From: Thiohalobacter thiocyanaticus
GTDB taxonomy: Bacteria; Pseudomonadota; Gammaproteobacteria; Thiohalobacterales; Thiohalobacteraceae
Direction: 5' to 3'
Assembly (NCBI RefSeq): GCF_003932505.1
Contig: NZ_QZMU01000001.1
Span: 372,001-436,000, forward strand
DNA: 64,000 nt
How positions within the stretch are numbered: the stretch's first letter is position 1; each line of letters opens with the position of its first letter. Shown piece after piece: positions 18,736 through 27,807 of this stretch. The notes beneath the pieces were generated by a model. It was not told the origin of the DNA. It saw nothing but the letters and a program-made list of their open reading frames with translations, and searched no databases. The position numbers and the translations under genes were made by a program.

Positions 18736-19365
18736 TCAGGGATGCTCTGTGACGAGTCCCTTGAGATCAAAGGCTTTGGCGATTTCGGCCTGGAGTTTTT
18801 CCGCCTCGGGGCGCTCCGGCACCGGCCCGACGCGCACCCGCCAGGTTGAGCCCGAGCCGGTGGTGGCCGACTCGACAAAGGCCTTGTAGCCCTGTTCCTG
18901 CAGACGGTCCTGCAACCGCTCGGCATTGGCCTGCTGGCTGAAGCTGGCCACCTGCACCACCCAGCCGCTGGCCGGTGCCGGCGTAGCGGTGGCGGTCGGC
19001 TGAGACGGCGCCGGAGCCGGTGTGGGTGCGGGCGCTGGCTCCGGGGCGGGTGCCGGCTCCGGCTTCGGGGCTGGGGCCGGGGCCGGCACGGGCTCGGCCT
19101 CGGCGACCGTCCCGGTTTCAGGCAAGGCGGCCTCGGGCGCATCCGGCACCCTGGCCGGTTCCGACACGGCCTCGGTCTCGGGCGGCGGCGGCAGCACCAG
19201 CGGTTCCACCCGGTCCTTCATCTTGTATTCGGGTGCCGGCGGCAGGTTGCTGCCGACCGGGCCCATGCCGTCGTCCGGCCCTTCCAGGATCATCGGGATG
19301 AAGATGGCCGCCAGCGCCACGATGACCGCCGCACCCACCAGACGTTGCTTGAGTTTATCGTCCAT
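18736..19365 (-). CDS. dedD: DedD-like SPOR-domain cell division protein
   Basis: This 209-residue protein has the DedD plan: a short cytoplasmic N-terminus (MDDKLKQRLVGA), one membrane helix (about 9-28), a long proline/alanine/glutamate-rich periplasmic linker (about 50-130, many PAP and PEP units), and a C-terminal SPOR domain (about 133-205, WVVQVASFSQQANAERLQDRLQEQG and WRVRVGPVP). SPOR domains bind denuded peptidoglycan at the septum. In many gammaproteobacteria dedD lies between folC and cvpA, as here. The linker coding region is strongly GC-rich and repetitive, so its length could vary between strains. Confidence 0.9.
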   Translation of the reverse strand: MDDKLKQRLVGAAVIVALAAIFIPMILEGPDDGMGPVGSNLPPAPEYKMKDRVEPLVLPPPPETEAVSEPARVPDAPEAALPETGTVAEAEPVPAPAPAPKPEPAPAPEPAPAPTPAPAPSQPTATATPAPASGWVVQVASFSQQANAERLQDRLQEQGYKAFVESATTGSGSTWRVRVGPVPERPEAEKLQAEIAKAFDLKGLVTEHP

Positions 19366-19368
19366 GCC

Positions 19369-20655
19369 TTACCCCTCTTGCTGAAAAGCCTGTTCGAGCA
19401 ACTGCAGCACTTCCCCCACGGTAAGGAAAGAACCGAACACCACAATCCTGTCACCCGGCCGGCTGTCCGCCCGGGCCGCCTGCCAGGCCGGGGTGACAGC
19501 ATCGAAGCCCGTCGCCCGCGCGCCGGCCCCGGCCAGCAACGGCAGTACGCTGTCCGCATGCCGGGCCCGCGTCCCGCTCAGGCTGCCAACATACCAGCAA
19601 TCCACCCCGGGCAACAAAGGCGCGATCACACTGCGCACATCCTTGTCGGTCAGACCGGCATAGACCGCCCGGGTACGGCCCGCCGCCGGGTGTGTCGCCA
19701 GCCAGTCCGCCAGCGCCAGCGCCGCCTGGGCATTATGCGCCACATCCAGCACCAGCTCGACGCCGCCCGCCTCCAGCCGCTGGCAGCGCCCCGGCAGACC
19801 GGCCGCGGTCAGGCCTGCGACGATGGCCGGCCGCGCCACCGGCAGTCGCGGCTGCAGGCACTCGATGGCCATCAGGGCGGCGGCGGCATTGTGGAGCTGC
19901 ACCCCGGCACCCAGTGTCGGCAGCGGCAACTCCTCCCATTCCCGCTGTAACGACCACCAGTCCCAGTACCCGTCGTGGGAGCGGCGGCTGCCGAAAGCCT
20001 GATCCAGGCCATACCAGTGGGCGCCGCATTCGGCCGCAGCCGCGGCCAGCCCGGCGGGCGGGTCGGGATCGCCGCAGACGGCGGGACGCTGCGGGCGAAA
20101 GATGCCGGCCTTCTCACGGGCAATCAGTTCGCGCGTCCCGCCCAGCCAGTCCATATGATCCAGACCTATGGAAGTCACGACCGCGACATCGGCGTCCAGG
20201 ATATTGACCGCATCCAGGCGCCCACCCAGGCCGACTTCCAGCAGCATGACATCGACCTGCGCGCGCTCGAACAGCCAGAGCGCGGCCAGGGTGCCGAACT
20301 CGAAATAGGTCAGACTGATATCACCGCGCGCGGCATCAATGGCCTCGAAGGCGGCCATGATGCCGGCATCATCCACCTCGCGCCGTCCGATACGCAGGCG
20401 TTCGTTGTAGCGGATCAGATGGGGTGAGGTATAGAGCCCGGTGCGGTAACCGGCCTGACTGTAGATGGCCTCAAGGTACGCGAGCGTGGAACCCTTGCCG
20501 TTGGTTCCGCCCACGGTGACGACGGGACAGGTCGGCTGCAGCAGATCCAGGCGTTCGGCCACGGCGCGTACGCGCTCCAGGCCCAGCTCGATCTCGCGGG
20601 GATGCAGGGTCTCCTGCCAGCGCAGCCAGTCGGCCAGGGAGTCGAAGCGCGTCAT
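19369..20655 (-). CDS. folC: Dihydrofolate synthase/folylpolyglutamate synthase
   Basis: This 428-residue protein is full length for FolC, which adds glutamates to dihydropteroate and folates using ATP in the cytoplasm. The ATP-binding loop TVGGTNGKGSTLAYLE (about residues 46-60), YTSPHLIRYNERLRI and the second ligase motif TSIGLDHMDWLG are visible, as is DVAHNAQAALALADWL. Gene order accD-folC-dedD is standard. The start ATG (20,653-20,655) is unusual: it is part of a family D repeat arm, and the upstream bases carry no Shine-Dalgarno sequence. No alternative ATG occurs in the next 30 codons, so translation may depend on this repeat-borne start or on coupling to transcription from accD. Confidence 0.94.
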   Translation of the reverse strand: MTRFDSLADWLRWQETLHPREIELGLERVRAVAERLDLLQPTCPVVTVGGTNGKGSTLAYLEAIYSQAGYRTGLYTSPHLIRYNERLRIGRREVDDAGIMAAFEAIDAARGDISLTYFEFGTLAALWLFERAQVDVMLLEVGLGGRLDAVNILDADVAVVTSIGLDHMDWLGGTRELIAREKAGIFRPQRPAVCGDPDPPAGLAAAAAECGAHWYGLDQAFGSRRSHDGYWDWWSLQREWEELPLPTLGAGVQLHNAAAALMAIECLQPRLPVARPAIVAGLTAAGLPGRCQRLEAGGVELVLDVAHNAQAALALADWLATHPAAGRTRAVYAGLTDKDVRSVIAPLLPGVDCWYVGSLSGTRARHADSVLPLLAGAGARATGFDAVTPAWQAARADSRPGDRIVVFGSFLTVGEVLQLLEQAFQQEG

Positions 20656-20734
20656 TGCGAGCGCAGCGCGGCAATCTCGTAACGCCGCCTCATTTGTTGC
20701 GAGATTGCCACGTCGCTACGCTCCTCGCAATGAC
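20651..20734. repeat. Family D palindrome between accD and folC
   Basis: The ends GTCATTGCGAGCGCAGCG and CGTCGCTACGCTCCTCGCAA (then TGAC) form a long inverted repeat, with inner arms GGCAATCTCG and CGAGATTGCC. The family D terminal bases supply the ATG start of folC (minus strand). Confidence 0.75.
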
Positions 20735-20781
20735 GTAAAACTTTTATCACTCAGGGGTGGAACCTGATAATGCAGAAAATT

Positions 20782-21642
20782 CTAGGATGCACTGCGATGC
20801 ATAAAGATCCCCAGCAGCCGGGCAACCTTGTCGCGCATCTCGCGGCGGTCGACGATCATGTCGATCGCCCCGTGCTCCAGCAGGAATTCGCTGCGCTGGA
20901 AGCCCTCCGGCAGGGTCTCGCGCACAGTCTGTTCGATCACCCGCGGGCCGGCGAAACCGATCAGGGCATTGGGCTCGGCGATATGCACATCCCCCAGCAT
21001 GGCCAGACTGGCGGAGACACCACCCATGGTCGGATCTGTCATCACGGAGATGTAAGGCAGGCCTGCCTGTTTCATGCGGCCGAGTGCGGCACTGGTCTTG
21101 GCCATCTGCATGAGCGAGAACAGGGCCTCCTGCATGCGCGCCCCGCCGCTGGCGGAGAAACATACCAGCGGCAGCTCGCGTTCCAGACAGTGGTTCACGG
21201 CGCGCACGAAACGCTCGCCCACCACCGAGCCCATGGAGCCGCCCATGAAGGCGAAGTCGAACGCGCTGGCGACCAGCGGAATGCCCTGCACCTGTCCCTG
21301 CATCACGATCAGGGCGTCGGACTCGCCGGTGCCCTTCTGGGCCTGGTTGAGGCGGTCGCGATATTTCTTGCTGTCGCGGAAACGCAGCATGTCCACGGGT
21401 TCGATCCGGCTGAACAACTCCTCGCGCCCAGCCTCGTCCAGGAAGGCCTGCAGCCGGCGGCGGGCACGGATGCGCATGTGATGGCCGCACTTGGGGCAGA
21501 CTTCCTGGTTGCGCTCCAGCTCGGCGCGATAGATCACCGAGGCACAGGCGTCGCACTTGGTCCACAGACCCTCCGGCACGGTGCGCTTGTTACCGCCTTC
21601 GGTGCGGATGCGCGTGGGCATCAGTTTTTCGAACCAGCTCAT
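20782..21642 (-). CDS. accD: Acetyl-CoA carboxylase carboxyltransferase beta subunit
   Basis: The 286-residue AccD pairs with AccA to transfer carboxyl from carboxybiotin to acetyl-CoA, giving malonyl-CoA for fatty acid synthesis. The N-terminal zinc ribbon is complete, with Cys at residues 30, 33, 49 and 52 (CDAC and CPKC). The carboxyltransferase part shows [33 protein letters not shown] and the C-terminal [14 protein letters not shown] with [11 protein letters not shown]. The gene lies between trpA and folC, an arrangement shared by many proteobacteria. Length is a little short of the E. coli protein but normal for Chromatiales. Confidence 0.96.
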   Translation of the reverse strand: MSWFEKLMPTRIRTEGGNKRTVPEGLWTKCDACASVIYRAELERNQEVCPKCGHHMRIRARRRLQAFLDEAGREELFSRIEPVDMLRFRDSKKYRDRLNQAQKGTGESDALIVMQGQVQGIPLVASAFDFAFMGGSMGSVVGERFVRAVNHCLERELPLVCFSASGGARMQEALFSLMQMAKTSAALGRMKQAGLPYISVMTDPTMGGVSASLAMLGDVHIAEPNALIGFAGPRVIEQTVRETLPEGFQRSEFLLEHGAIDMIVDRREMRDKVARLLGIFMHRSAS

Positions 21643-21713
21643 GTATGACTCTCGATATCAGTTGTTGGGGTGCGGACAGCGCCTGGGGCCGGCGGATCCC
21701 GCAGTCCCCGGCT

Positions 21714-22541
21714 TCACGAGACGGCGGCTGCCGGCTGCTTTGCGTCCATGGCAGCGCGCATGGCACGCAGCTCCTCGGCCACCTTGTCCTTGATGGTCTC
21801 GGGATGATCGGTCGACTCGGCGATGTGACGCACCAACGCACTGCCGACGATCACGGCATCCGCGACCTGGCTGATACGCGCGGCGGACTCGGCATCCCGG
21901 ATACCGAAACCGACGCCGATGGGCAGCGCGGCGATGGACTTGAGGTGGCCGACCTTCTCCGCCACCGCGTCCACGTCCAGCCGGGTGGCTCCGGTCACGC
22001 CCTTGAAGGAGACATAATAGAGGAAACCGCCGGCCTGCTCGACGATGCGCGCCACGCGCGCATCGGTGGTGGTCGGCGAGAGCAGGAAAATAGGGTCGAT
22101 CTCGTGTGTCCTGAGTCCGGCAACCAGCTCGCCCGCCTCTTCCGGCGGCAGGTCGACGGTCAGCACGCCGTCCACGCCCGCCTGCTGCGCAGCAGCGGAA
22201 AATTCGGCGCAGCCCATGGCCTCGATGGGATTGAGATAGCCCATCAGCAGCACCGGCGTCTCGTCGTTATCGCGGCGGAACTCGGCCACCATCTCCAGCA
22301 CCCGACGCAGGCTCATGTGGTGCCTCAGCGCCCGTTCGCAGGCGGCCTGGATGACCGGGCCATCGGCCATGGGATCTGAGAAGGGCACGCCCAGTTCGAT
22401 GATGTCGGCGCCGGCCTCGACCATGGCGTGCATCAGCGGGACGGTGGTCTGCGGATCCGGATCGCCGGCGGTGACATAGGGAATCAGCGCCTTCCTGCCG
22501 GCCCGGCGCAGCGCCTCGAAGCGGGCTTGAATGCGGCTCAT
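21714..22541 (-). CDS. trpA: Tryptophan synthase alpha subunit
   Basis: TrpA cleaves indole-3-glycerol phosphate to indole and glyceraldehyde 3-phosphate and channels indole to TrpB. The two catalytic residues fall at the classical numbers, Glu49 and Asp60, in [24 protein letters not shown] at 21-28 and the phosphate-binding glycines in GVTGATRLD and [10 protein letters not shown] are also seen. Length is 275 residues, normal. Its start overlaps the last codon of trpB by 4 bp (ATGA), a strong sign of translational coupling within trpF-trpB-trpA. Confidence 0.97.
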   Translation of the reverse strand: MSRIQARFEALRRAGRKALIPYVTAGDPDPQTTVPLMHAMVEAGADIIELGVPFSDPMADGPVIQAACERALRHHMSLRRVLEMVAEFRRDNDETPVLLMGYLNPIEAMGCAEFSAAAQQAGVDGVLTVDLPPEEAGELVAGLRTHEIDPIFLLSPTTTDARVARIVEQAGGFLYYVSFKGVTGATRLDVDAVAEKVGHLKSIAALPIGVGFGIRDAESAARISQVADAVIVGSALVRHIAESTDHPETIKDKVAEELRAMRAAMDAKQPAAAVS

Positions 22542-23767
22542 ACCTCGATCCCCTCATGCGCCGCGACGGTGTGGATGTCCTTGTCGCCGCGCCCGGACAG
22601 GTTGACGACGATGATCTGATCCCTGCGCATGGTCGGGGCCAGTTTAGTGGCATAGGCCAGGGCATGGCTGGACTCCAGCGCCGGGATGATGCCTTCCATG
22701 CGGGTGAGATCGTGAAAGCCCTGCAGCGCCTCGTTATCGGTCACGGACACATAGCGGGCGCGGCCGCTGTCCTTGAGCCAGGCGTGCTCGGGGCCTACGC
22801 CGGGATAGTCCAGTCCGGCGGAGATGGAATGGGTCTCGGTGATCAGGCCGTCGTCGTCTTCCATCAGATAGGTGCGGTTGCCGTGCAGCACACCGGGGCG
22901 GCCGGCGCACAGGGGTGCGGAATGGCGCCCGGTTTCGATGCCGTCGCCGCCGCCCTCGACGCCATAGAGGGCCACGTCCCGGTCATCGAGAAAGGGATGG
23001 AACAGCCCGATGGCGTTGGAGCCGCCGCCGACACAGGCGATCAGGGCATCGGGCAGCCGGCCGGCCTGTGCCTGGATCTGCTGGCGTGCCTCACGGCCGA
23101 TCACGGCCTGGAAGTCGCGCACCATGGCCGGATAGGGATGCGGGCCGGCCACGGTGCCGATGATGTAGAAGGTGTTGTCGACATTGGTGACCCAGTCGCG
23201 CATGGCCTCGTTGAGCGCATCCTTGAGCGTCTTCGAGCCGGACTCGACGCTCACCACCTCGGCGCCCAGCAGGCGCATGCGGTAGACGTTGCTGGACTGG
23301 CGCTTCATGTCCTCGGCGCCCATGTAGATGACGCACTCCAGACCCAGGCGCGCTGCCACGGTGGCGGTGGCCACGCCGTGCTGGCCGGCCCCGGTCTCGC
23401 CGATGATGCGGGTCTTGCCCATGTGCCGCGCCAGCAGGGCCTGGCCGACGGTATTGTTGATCTTGTGCGCGCCGGTGTGGTTCAGGTCCTCGCGCTTGAG
23501 ATAGATCTGCGCGCCGCCCAGGTGATTGCTCCAGCGTTCGGCGTGATACAGCGGCGAGGGCCGGCCGACATAATAATGCAGGTCGCGGTCCAGCTCGGCC
23601 TGGAAGTCGGGATCATTCTTGAGCTTCTCGTAGGCCTGGCGCAGCTCCTCGATGGGTTCCATCAGGGTCTCGGCAACGAAGCGCCCGCCGTAGGGCCCGA
23701 AGTGCCCATTGGCATCGGGCAGGTCGGTGAAGTGCGGCGGCGCCATGGCTTCAGTCGGTGTTGACAC
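22538..23767 (-). CDS. trpB: Tryptophan synthase beta subunit
   Basis: TrpB is the PLP enzyme that joins indole and serine to give tryptophan. The PLP lysine lies in [11 protein letters not shown], and the glycine-rich phosphate site in [35 protein letters not shown] is also diagnostic. I place the start at the GTG at 23,767, because AAGGAG lies 6 bp upstream; this makes it overlap the trpF end by 17 bp. An ATG seven codons later (23,746, [10 protein letters not shown]) has a poorer ribosome site but is the conventional start type. Both give a normal N-terminal length before [10 protein letters not shown]. It couples to trpA. Confidence 0.96.
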   Translation of the reverse strand: MSTPTEAMAPPHFTDLPDANGHFGPYGGRFVAETLMEPIEELRQAYEKLKNDPDFQAELDRDLHYYVGRPSPLYHAERWSNHLGGAQIYLKREDLNHTGAHKINNTVGQALLARHMGKTRIIGETGAGQHGVATATVAARLGLECVIYMGAEDMKRQSSNVYRMRLLGAEVVSVESGSKTLKDALNEAMRDWVTNVDNTFYIIGTVAGPHPYPAMVRDFQAVIGREARQQIQAQAGRLPDALIACVGGGSNAIGLFHPFLDDRDVALYGVEGGGDGIETGRHSAPLCAGRPGVLHGNRTYLMEDDDGLITETHSISAGLDYPGVGPEHAWLKDSGRARYVSVTDNEALQGFHDLTRMEGIIPALESSHALAYATKLAPTMRRDQIIVVNLSGRGDKDIHTVAAHEGIEV

Positions 23768-24377
23768 GGTTGACTCCTTGGATGAAGGCGGCGATCTTCG
23801 CCGGGTCTTTGATCCCCTTGTCCTGCTCCACGCCGCTGCTGACATCCACGGCATAGGGCCGGGTGCTGCGCACGGCCTGTTCGATGTTGCCGGCATCCAG
23901 GCCGCCGGCCAGGATCAGCGGCCGCGGCCGCTCGGCCGGAATGCGTTCCCAGTCGAAGCGCTCGCCGCTGCCGCCCGGCACCGCCGGGTGCCAGGCATCG
24001 AGCAGGATGCCGGCGGCCCCGCGCCAGGTCTGCATGGCAGCGACCACGTCCATGTCCGGATGCATGCGCAGGGCCTTGATATAGGGATGGCCCAGGCCAT
24101 CGCAGAATTCCGGCGACTCATCGCCGTGGAACTGCAGCAGGTCCAGCGGCAGCGCTGCCAGATGGTCGCGCACTGTCCCGGCGGTCGCATCCACGAACAG
24201 ACCCACCCGGCTGACAAAGGGCGGCAGGGCCGCAATCACCGCCCGCGCCTGTTCGATATTCACCGCGCGCGGGCTGCGCTCGTAGAACACCAGCCCGATG
24301 GCATCGGCCCCGGCGGCGGCCGCGTCTGCGCCGTCCTCCGGTCGGGTGATACCGCAGATTTTAACGCGCACGCGCAT
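23751..24377 (-). CDS. trpF: Phosphoribosylanthranilate isomerase
   Basis: TrpF converts N-(5-phosphoribosyl)anthranilate to CdRP, the third step of tryptophan synthesis, by Amadori rearrangement. The 208-residue TIM barrel shows [11 protein letters not shown] with the catalytic cysteine at residue 8, [25 protein letters not shown], the Asp-containing [20 protein letters not shown] and [13 protein letters not shown] with VDVSSGVE at the phosphate site. Gene order truA-trpF-trpB-trpA is common in gammaproteobacteria. It overlaps the preferred trpB start. Confidence 0.96.
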   Translation of the reverse strand: MRVRVKICGITRPEDGADAAAAGADAIGLVFYERSPRAVNIEQARAVIAALPPFVSRVGLFVDATAGTVRDHLAALPLDLLQFHGDESPEFCDGLGHPYIKALRMHPDMDVVAAMQTWRGAAGILLDAWHPAVPGGSGERFDWERIPAERPRPLILAGGLDAGNIEQAVRSTRPYAVDVSSGVEQDKGIKDPAKIAAFIQGVNRVNTD

Positions 24378-24469
24378 GGACAGGCTACCGGATTCTCGCT
24401 GGATTAAACCCGCAATCCTGTCACAAGTGCATGGGAATTGCAGCTTTTGAGCGAGAAGTGAGGGGCAGT

Positions 24470-25249
24470 TCAGCCGATTCCCGGCAACACCGCTTCGGCG
24501 GGCAGGCCGAATTCCGGCGGATACGCCACTTTCACGAAATACAGCCCCCCGGCCGGGGCCGTAATCCCACTGCGCGAGCGGTCGCGTCCGGCCAGCAGTT
24601 CACCCAGCCAGTCCACCGGCTGCTCACCCTTGCCCACCGCCATCAGGCTGCCGGCGAGGTTGCGCACCATGTGGTGCAGGAAGGCATTGGCCTCGATGTC
24701 GAGCCAGATCAGATCCCCACGCCGCTGCAGCTCCAGCCGGTGCAGGGTCCGGACAGGATGCCTGGCCTGGCAGGCCAGTGCCCGGAAGGCGGAGAAGTCA
24801 TGCTCGCCGAGCAGAGGCCGGGCCGCGGCCTGCATGGCCTCAACGTCCAGTGACCGGTGCTCCCAGCACACCCGGTTGCGCAGCAGCGCCGGGCGCTGGC
24901 CGCGGTTGAGGATGATATAGCGGTACTGACGCGCGGTTGCCCGGAAGCGGGCATGGAAATCCTCACTCACCGGCTGCGCCCAGGTTATGGCGACCTCCGG
25001 CGGCAAATTGGAATTGCCGCCCAGGATCCAGGAGCGCATACGCCGCTCGGCATGGGTATCGAAGTGCACCACCTGGGCGGTGGCATGCACGCCGGTATCG
25101 GTGCGCCCGGCGCAGACCACGTCCACGGGATGATCCGCCACCTTCGACAACGCCCGTTCCAGAGCTGTCTGCACGCTGGGGGCGTGGCTCTGGCGCTGCC
25201 AGCCGTTGAAGGCACTGCCGTCGTACTCTACCCCGAGGGCGATGCGCAT
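24470..25249 (-). CDS. truA: tRNA pseudouridine(38-40) synthase
   Basis: TruA makes pseudouridine at positions 38-40 in the anticodon arm of tRNAs. The catalytic aspartate is residue 51 in [11 protein letters not shown]. Other marks are [18 protein letters not shown] at the N-terminus, [11 protein letters not shown], the HDFSAFRA segment and the C-terminal [17 protein letters not shown]. The start is set at the ATG at 25,249, which gives the family N-terminus; an upstream extension would run into repeat sequence. The 259-residue length is normal. In gammaproteobacteria it follows fimV and precedes trpF; here accessory genes and a MITE are inserted between fimV and truA. Confidence 0.96.
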   Translation of the reverse strand: MRIALGVEYDGSAFNGWQRQSHAPSVQTALERALSKVADHPVDVVCAGRTDTGVHATAQVVHFDTHAERRMRSWILGGNSNLPPEVAITWAQPVSEDFHARFRATARQYRYIILNRGQRPALLRNRVCWEHRSLDVEAMQAAARPLLGEHDFSAFRALACQARHPVRTLHRLELQRRGDLIWLDIEANAFLHHMVRNLAGSLMAVGKGEQPVDWLGELLAGRDRSRSGITAPAGGLYFVKVAYPPEFGLPAEAVLPGIG

Positions 25250-25277
25250 CAGCGGCTCCCGGGGCGGTGGCGGCAGG

Positions 25278-25311
25278 AACGCAGAGAACGCAAAAGCGCG
25301 GAGACGCAAAG
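25278..25311. repeat. Half copy of family C repeat
   Basis: The bases AACGCAGAGAACGCAAAAGC followed by GCGGAGACGCAAAG match the left arm of the family C palindrome at 45,900. No inverted partner arm is visible nearby, so this is a solitary arm. Confidence 0.55.
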
Positions 25312-25350
25312 CAATCTCATTGCCATGTTTCTCCACTCTTCCGGGACAGA

Positions 25351-25439
25351 ATTCGGGATTGAATGGCACTTACTAATGAGAACGGTAGTAACCATAACCA
25401 CGTTATTCCCGCTTATGTAAGTGCCATTCAATTCGGGAT
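25351..25439. mobile_element. 71-bp MITE with 14-bp terminal inverted repeats and 9-bp target duplication
   Basis: The element spans 25,360-25,430. It begins TGAATGGCACTTAC and ends GTAAGTGCCATTCA, a perfect 14-bp inverted pair. It is flanked on both sides by the direct repeat ATTCGGGAT (25,351-25,359 and 25,431-25,439), the footprint of a transposition event with a 9-bp target duplication. There is no coding capacity. The parent element is unknown to me and is not in this window. Confidence 0.85.
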
Positions 25440-25455
25440 CGGGTTTATCCATGCC

Positions 25456-26166
25456 TCATCCCAGACCGCCAAGCCACGGCAGCAGGAATACCAGCGCGAT
25501 AAGCGCGGGCCAGGTCCATTCCCACCAGACCGGGCGCGGCTGCAACGGAATCTCCAATACCACCGGCGGGTCATTCTCCGCCGCCGCCAGCACCCGCTGC
25601 CACAGCCCCGGCAGGGCGGCGGCAAAGGCGCGCCACCGACGCAGCGGCGGCAGCTCCGCCTGCCACTGGCGGATAAGTTCCTGCGCCTGCGGCACCCGCT
25701 GCAGGGTGAGCACGATACGCACGTTCAGGCGCCGGGCATCCAGCCCGAGGCGCTGCAACGGCCGGGTCAGCCAGGCCAGCCCGACGAGCAGCTGCTCGCG
25801 CGAGGTGGTGGTCAGCAGCAGATAGACCGCCAGCACCATCCCCAGCAGGATCAAGGCCCGCACCCCGCCCGCGGCCAGGCCCTGCCAGCTCGGTGAAAGA
25901 CTGCCAAGCGCCGGCGCCAGTGGCGTGCCCGGCGTGAGCCAGCCGTAGATGAACACCAGTGCGACCAGCAGCCAGCGCAGCCGCCGCAGCGCCTGCCCTG
26001 CTCCCGGTATGCGCAGTGACCCGCGTGCCGGCCAGGAGAACAGCACGAAGGCCGCCAGCCCGCCCAACCCCAGTCCCAGTACCGGCCCGCGGGCATGCGC
26101 CAGCCCGGCGGCAAACACCAGCAGGGCCAGGATACGGATGGCGGGAGACGGAGATGCAAGGGACAT
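25456..26166 (-). CDS. EcfT/CbiQ-like membrane protein
   Basis: The 236-residue protein has several hydrophobic helices in its N-terminal half and a short helix at the C-terminus (LIALVFLLPWLGG). Between them is a cytoplasmic section with the pattern TRPLQRLGLDARRLNVRIVLTLQRVPQ. In EcfT/CbiQ transmembrane subunits of energy-coupling-factor transporters a similar run of helices is followed by a cytoplasmic coupling region, which suggests that family. No ATPase (EcfA) or substrate-binding (EcfS) gene is next to it, so if it is an EcfT it works with partners elsewhere. Similar solitary genes occur in some gammaproteobacteria. The call rests on the topology and the coupling-helix pattern and is tentative. 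Confidence 0.55.
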   Translation of the reverse strand: MSLASPSPAIRILALLVFAAGLAHARGPVLGLGLGGLAAFVLFSWPARGSLRIPGAGQALRRLRWLLVALVFIYGWLTPGTPLAPALGSLSPSWQGLAAGGVRALILLGMVLAVYLLLTTTSREQLLVGLAWLTRPLQRLGLDARRLNVRIVLTLQRVPQAQELIRQWQAELPPLRRWRAFAAALPGLWQRVLAAAENDPPVVLEIPLQPRPVWWEWTWPALIALVFLLPWLGGLG

Positions 26167-26384
26167 GGCGGGATTCTACCTGCTCTGATCGCGCCAAGGC
26201 CATTATTCTCCTGAGAAAATGATGGAATGAGCGCACCGCCCGGCAACACCGTCCGGGCAGACGCACGGCCACGCAGGATCGGACCTCTTCAGGTACAGAA
26301 ACAGTAAACCCGGAATTCCGTCGGCTTGATTTCCACCGACAGGATCAGGAAGATCACGGCATTCCGAAGCAACAGAGACCACGC

Positions 26385-27146
26385 ATGAGCCAGTCGCAGA
26401 TCAAGACCGACGAGAAGAAACAGCATTTCGACGACATCTATGTCGCCGAGAATCCCGTGCCCTTCAAGGAACGCATCCTGGATGCGCTGGATTACATTTC
26501 CGATGATTTCAACCGCCGGATGTTCGACCGCCTGATCCTGCCCTGGGTCAGGGACAAGGCCCAGCGCGGGGAGACCGTCAACTACGTCGATCTGTGCGCC
26601 TGTTTCGGCAACACCACCATGGCCACTGTCTACGGCATGGACTACGAGGCCATCCGCCACAACTGGCGGGATGTCGATGCCTGCTGGAAGATCGAAGCCG
26701 AACGCCGCTTTCCGGCCCATACCACCGGCATCGACATCTCCGCCAACGCCATGGCCTACGGCCAGGGCTGCGGCCTGTTCGACGAGACCGTCGTGGCCGA
26801 CCTGAACGCTCCCGCACCGGAGGCCAGACAGGCCGTCGACACGGCAATGGAGAACGCCGATGTGGTGATCTCCACCGCCTCGCTGGTCTATCTGGAGCCG
26901 GAGGTGATCGCGGGCCTGATCGATGCCTTCGCCCGTGCCCCGCGCGAGGGCTACATGCTGGTCAATTTCCTCAACCCCTTCAGCCTGGACAAGGCGGACC
27001 TGACCAAGCGCCTGCTGCTGGAGCGTCTGGAGTTCGTCGGCAGCATGGCCACCCGTCACCGCCGCATGTCGCCGCTGGAACAGGAGAATTATCCCGGCGA
27101 GGAATGGTCGCTGCTGGAGATCTGGGTGCTGCGCCGCAAGCCCTGA
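26385..27146 (+). CDS. Class I SAM-dependent methyltransferase-like protein
   Basis: The 253-residue protein has a Rossmann-type order of motifs consistent with a SAM methyltransferase: motif I in YVDLCACFGNTTMATVYGMD, motif II in GIDISANAMAYG, and a motif IV/post-motif region VVISTASLVYLEPEVIAGLIDAF. Motif I is unusual: the family pattern is D-x-G-x-G, here DLCACFGN, with two cysteines. The N-terminal part (HFDDIYVAENPVPFKERILDALDY) is not assigned. Stop is followed after 5 bp by a second plus-strand gene, so the pair is probably co-transcribed. The substrate cannot be inferred. The fold call is good; whether it methylates anything is less certain. Confidence 0.65.
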   Translation: MSQSQIKTDEKKQHFDDIYVAENPVPFKERILDALDYISDDFNRRMFDRLILPWVRDKAQRGETVNYVDLCACFGNTTMATVYGMDYEAIRHNWRDVDACWKIEAERRFPAHTTGIDISANAMAYGQGCGLFDETVVADLNAPAPEARQAVDTAMENADVVISTASLVYLEPEVIAGLIDAFARAPREGYMLVNFLNPFSLDKADLTKRLLLERLEFVGSMATRHRRMSPLEQENYPGEEWSLLEIWVLRRKP

Positions 27147-27151
27147 GAACG

Positions 27152-27544
27152 ATGGCCGCGGGCAGAAAGATCCTCTACTCCATCATCGAGTCGCCGGCCC
27201 ACCCCGACTTCTCGGCCCTCTACCGCCGACTGGGCTTCGAGCAGATCAGACTCAACTCCCAGCGCAAGGCGATCAACGAACTGAAAGGCAATCCGCCCGA
27301 CTATGTCGTGGCGGAATTCTTCTATGGCTACGGCAATAACTATGCGGGCGTGAATGTCTGCAACCTGGATGTATTCCTGTACAGCCTGCAGAAATATGCC
27401 CCGGAAGCGAAGATGATCGTGCTGGTGGAAAAGCCGGAGGAACAGTACGTACCGCGACTGGCGGAACTGTTCCGGTTGCATGCGGTGCTGACTCTGCCGG
27501 TAAGCGAGACAGACATGAAAGACGTTCTCGACAATGACGCATAG
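27152..27544 (+). CDS. Hypothetical protein coupled to the methyltransferase-like gene
   Basis: The 131-residue soluble protein starts at MAAGRKILYSIIESP (ATG at 27,152, five bases after the upstream stop). It has alternating hydrophobic strands and helices (KILYSIIES, YVVAEFF, AKMIVLVEK, LHAVLTLPVSE), which would suit a small alpha/beta domain such as a receiver-like or Rossmann-like fold. There is no catalytic motif that I recognise. The gene is longer in one upstream frame, but that reading crosses the methyltransferase gene and is discarded. The close spacing suggests a functional link with the methyltransferase-like protein. Confidence 0.65.
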   Translation: MAAGRKILYSIIESPAHPDFSALYRRLGFEQIRLNSQRKAINELKGNPPDYVVAEFFYGYGNNYAGVNVCNLDVFLYSLQKYAPEAKMIVLVEKPEEQYVPRLAELFRLHAVLTLPVSETDMKDVLDNDA

Positions 27545-27667
27545 CCCGGTTGCGAAACTTTCCGGCGTTGCCGGACGCTCCACATCCCTGCTGACGCGGC
27601 CGGGTCATTGTCATCGAGCACGAATTACACAGCGGTCAGGAAAATTGGCTGCAACACCGAGGACGCT

Positions 27668-27698
27668 GTCATTCCCGCCTGCGTGGGGATGACGCAGC
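27668..27698. repeat. Short family B-like hairpin
   Basis: GTCATTCCCGCCTGCGTGGG followed by GATGAC forms a small hairpin resembling the half-arm of the family B palindromes (compare 33,131-33,202). It lies in the 263-bp gap between convergent genes, which otherwise holds only a terminator. Confidence 0.45.
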
Positions 27699-27755
27699 GT
27701 TACCCCAGCCATATTCCTGAGTAAACGTCCGGAGCCTGAAGCCGGACAATCGGCA

Positions 27756-27788
27756 CAAAAAAAGGCCCTGGCCGGAGCCAGGGCCTGA
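27756..27788 (-). terminator. Rho-independent terminator of the small lipoprotein gene
   Basis: On the minus strand GGCCCTGGC pairs with GCCAGGGCC around a CTCC-type loop, followed by seven T. It lies 20 bp after the stop codon of the gene at 27,808. Confidence 0.9.
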
Positions 27789-27807
27789 TCGTAGCCTGCG
27801 GCTTGAA

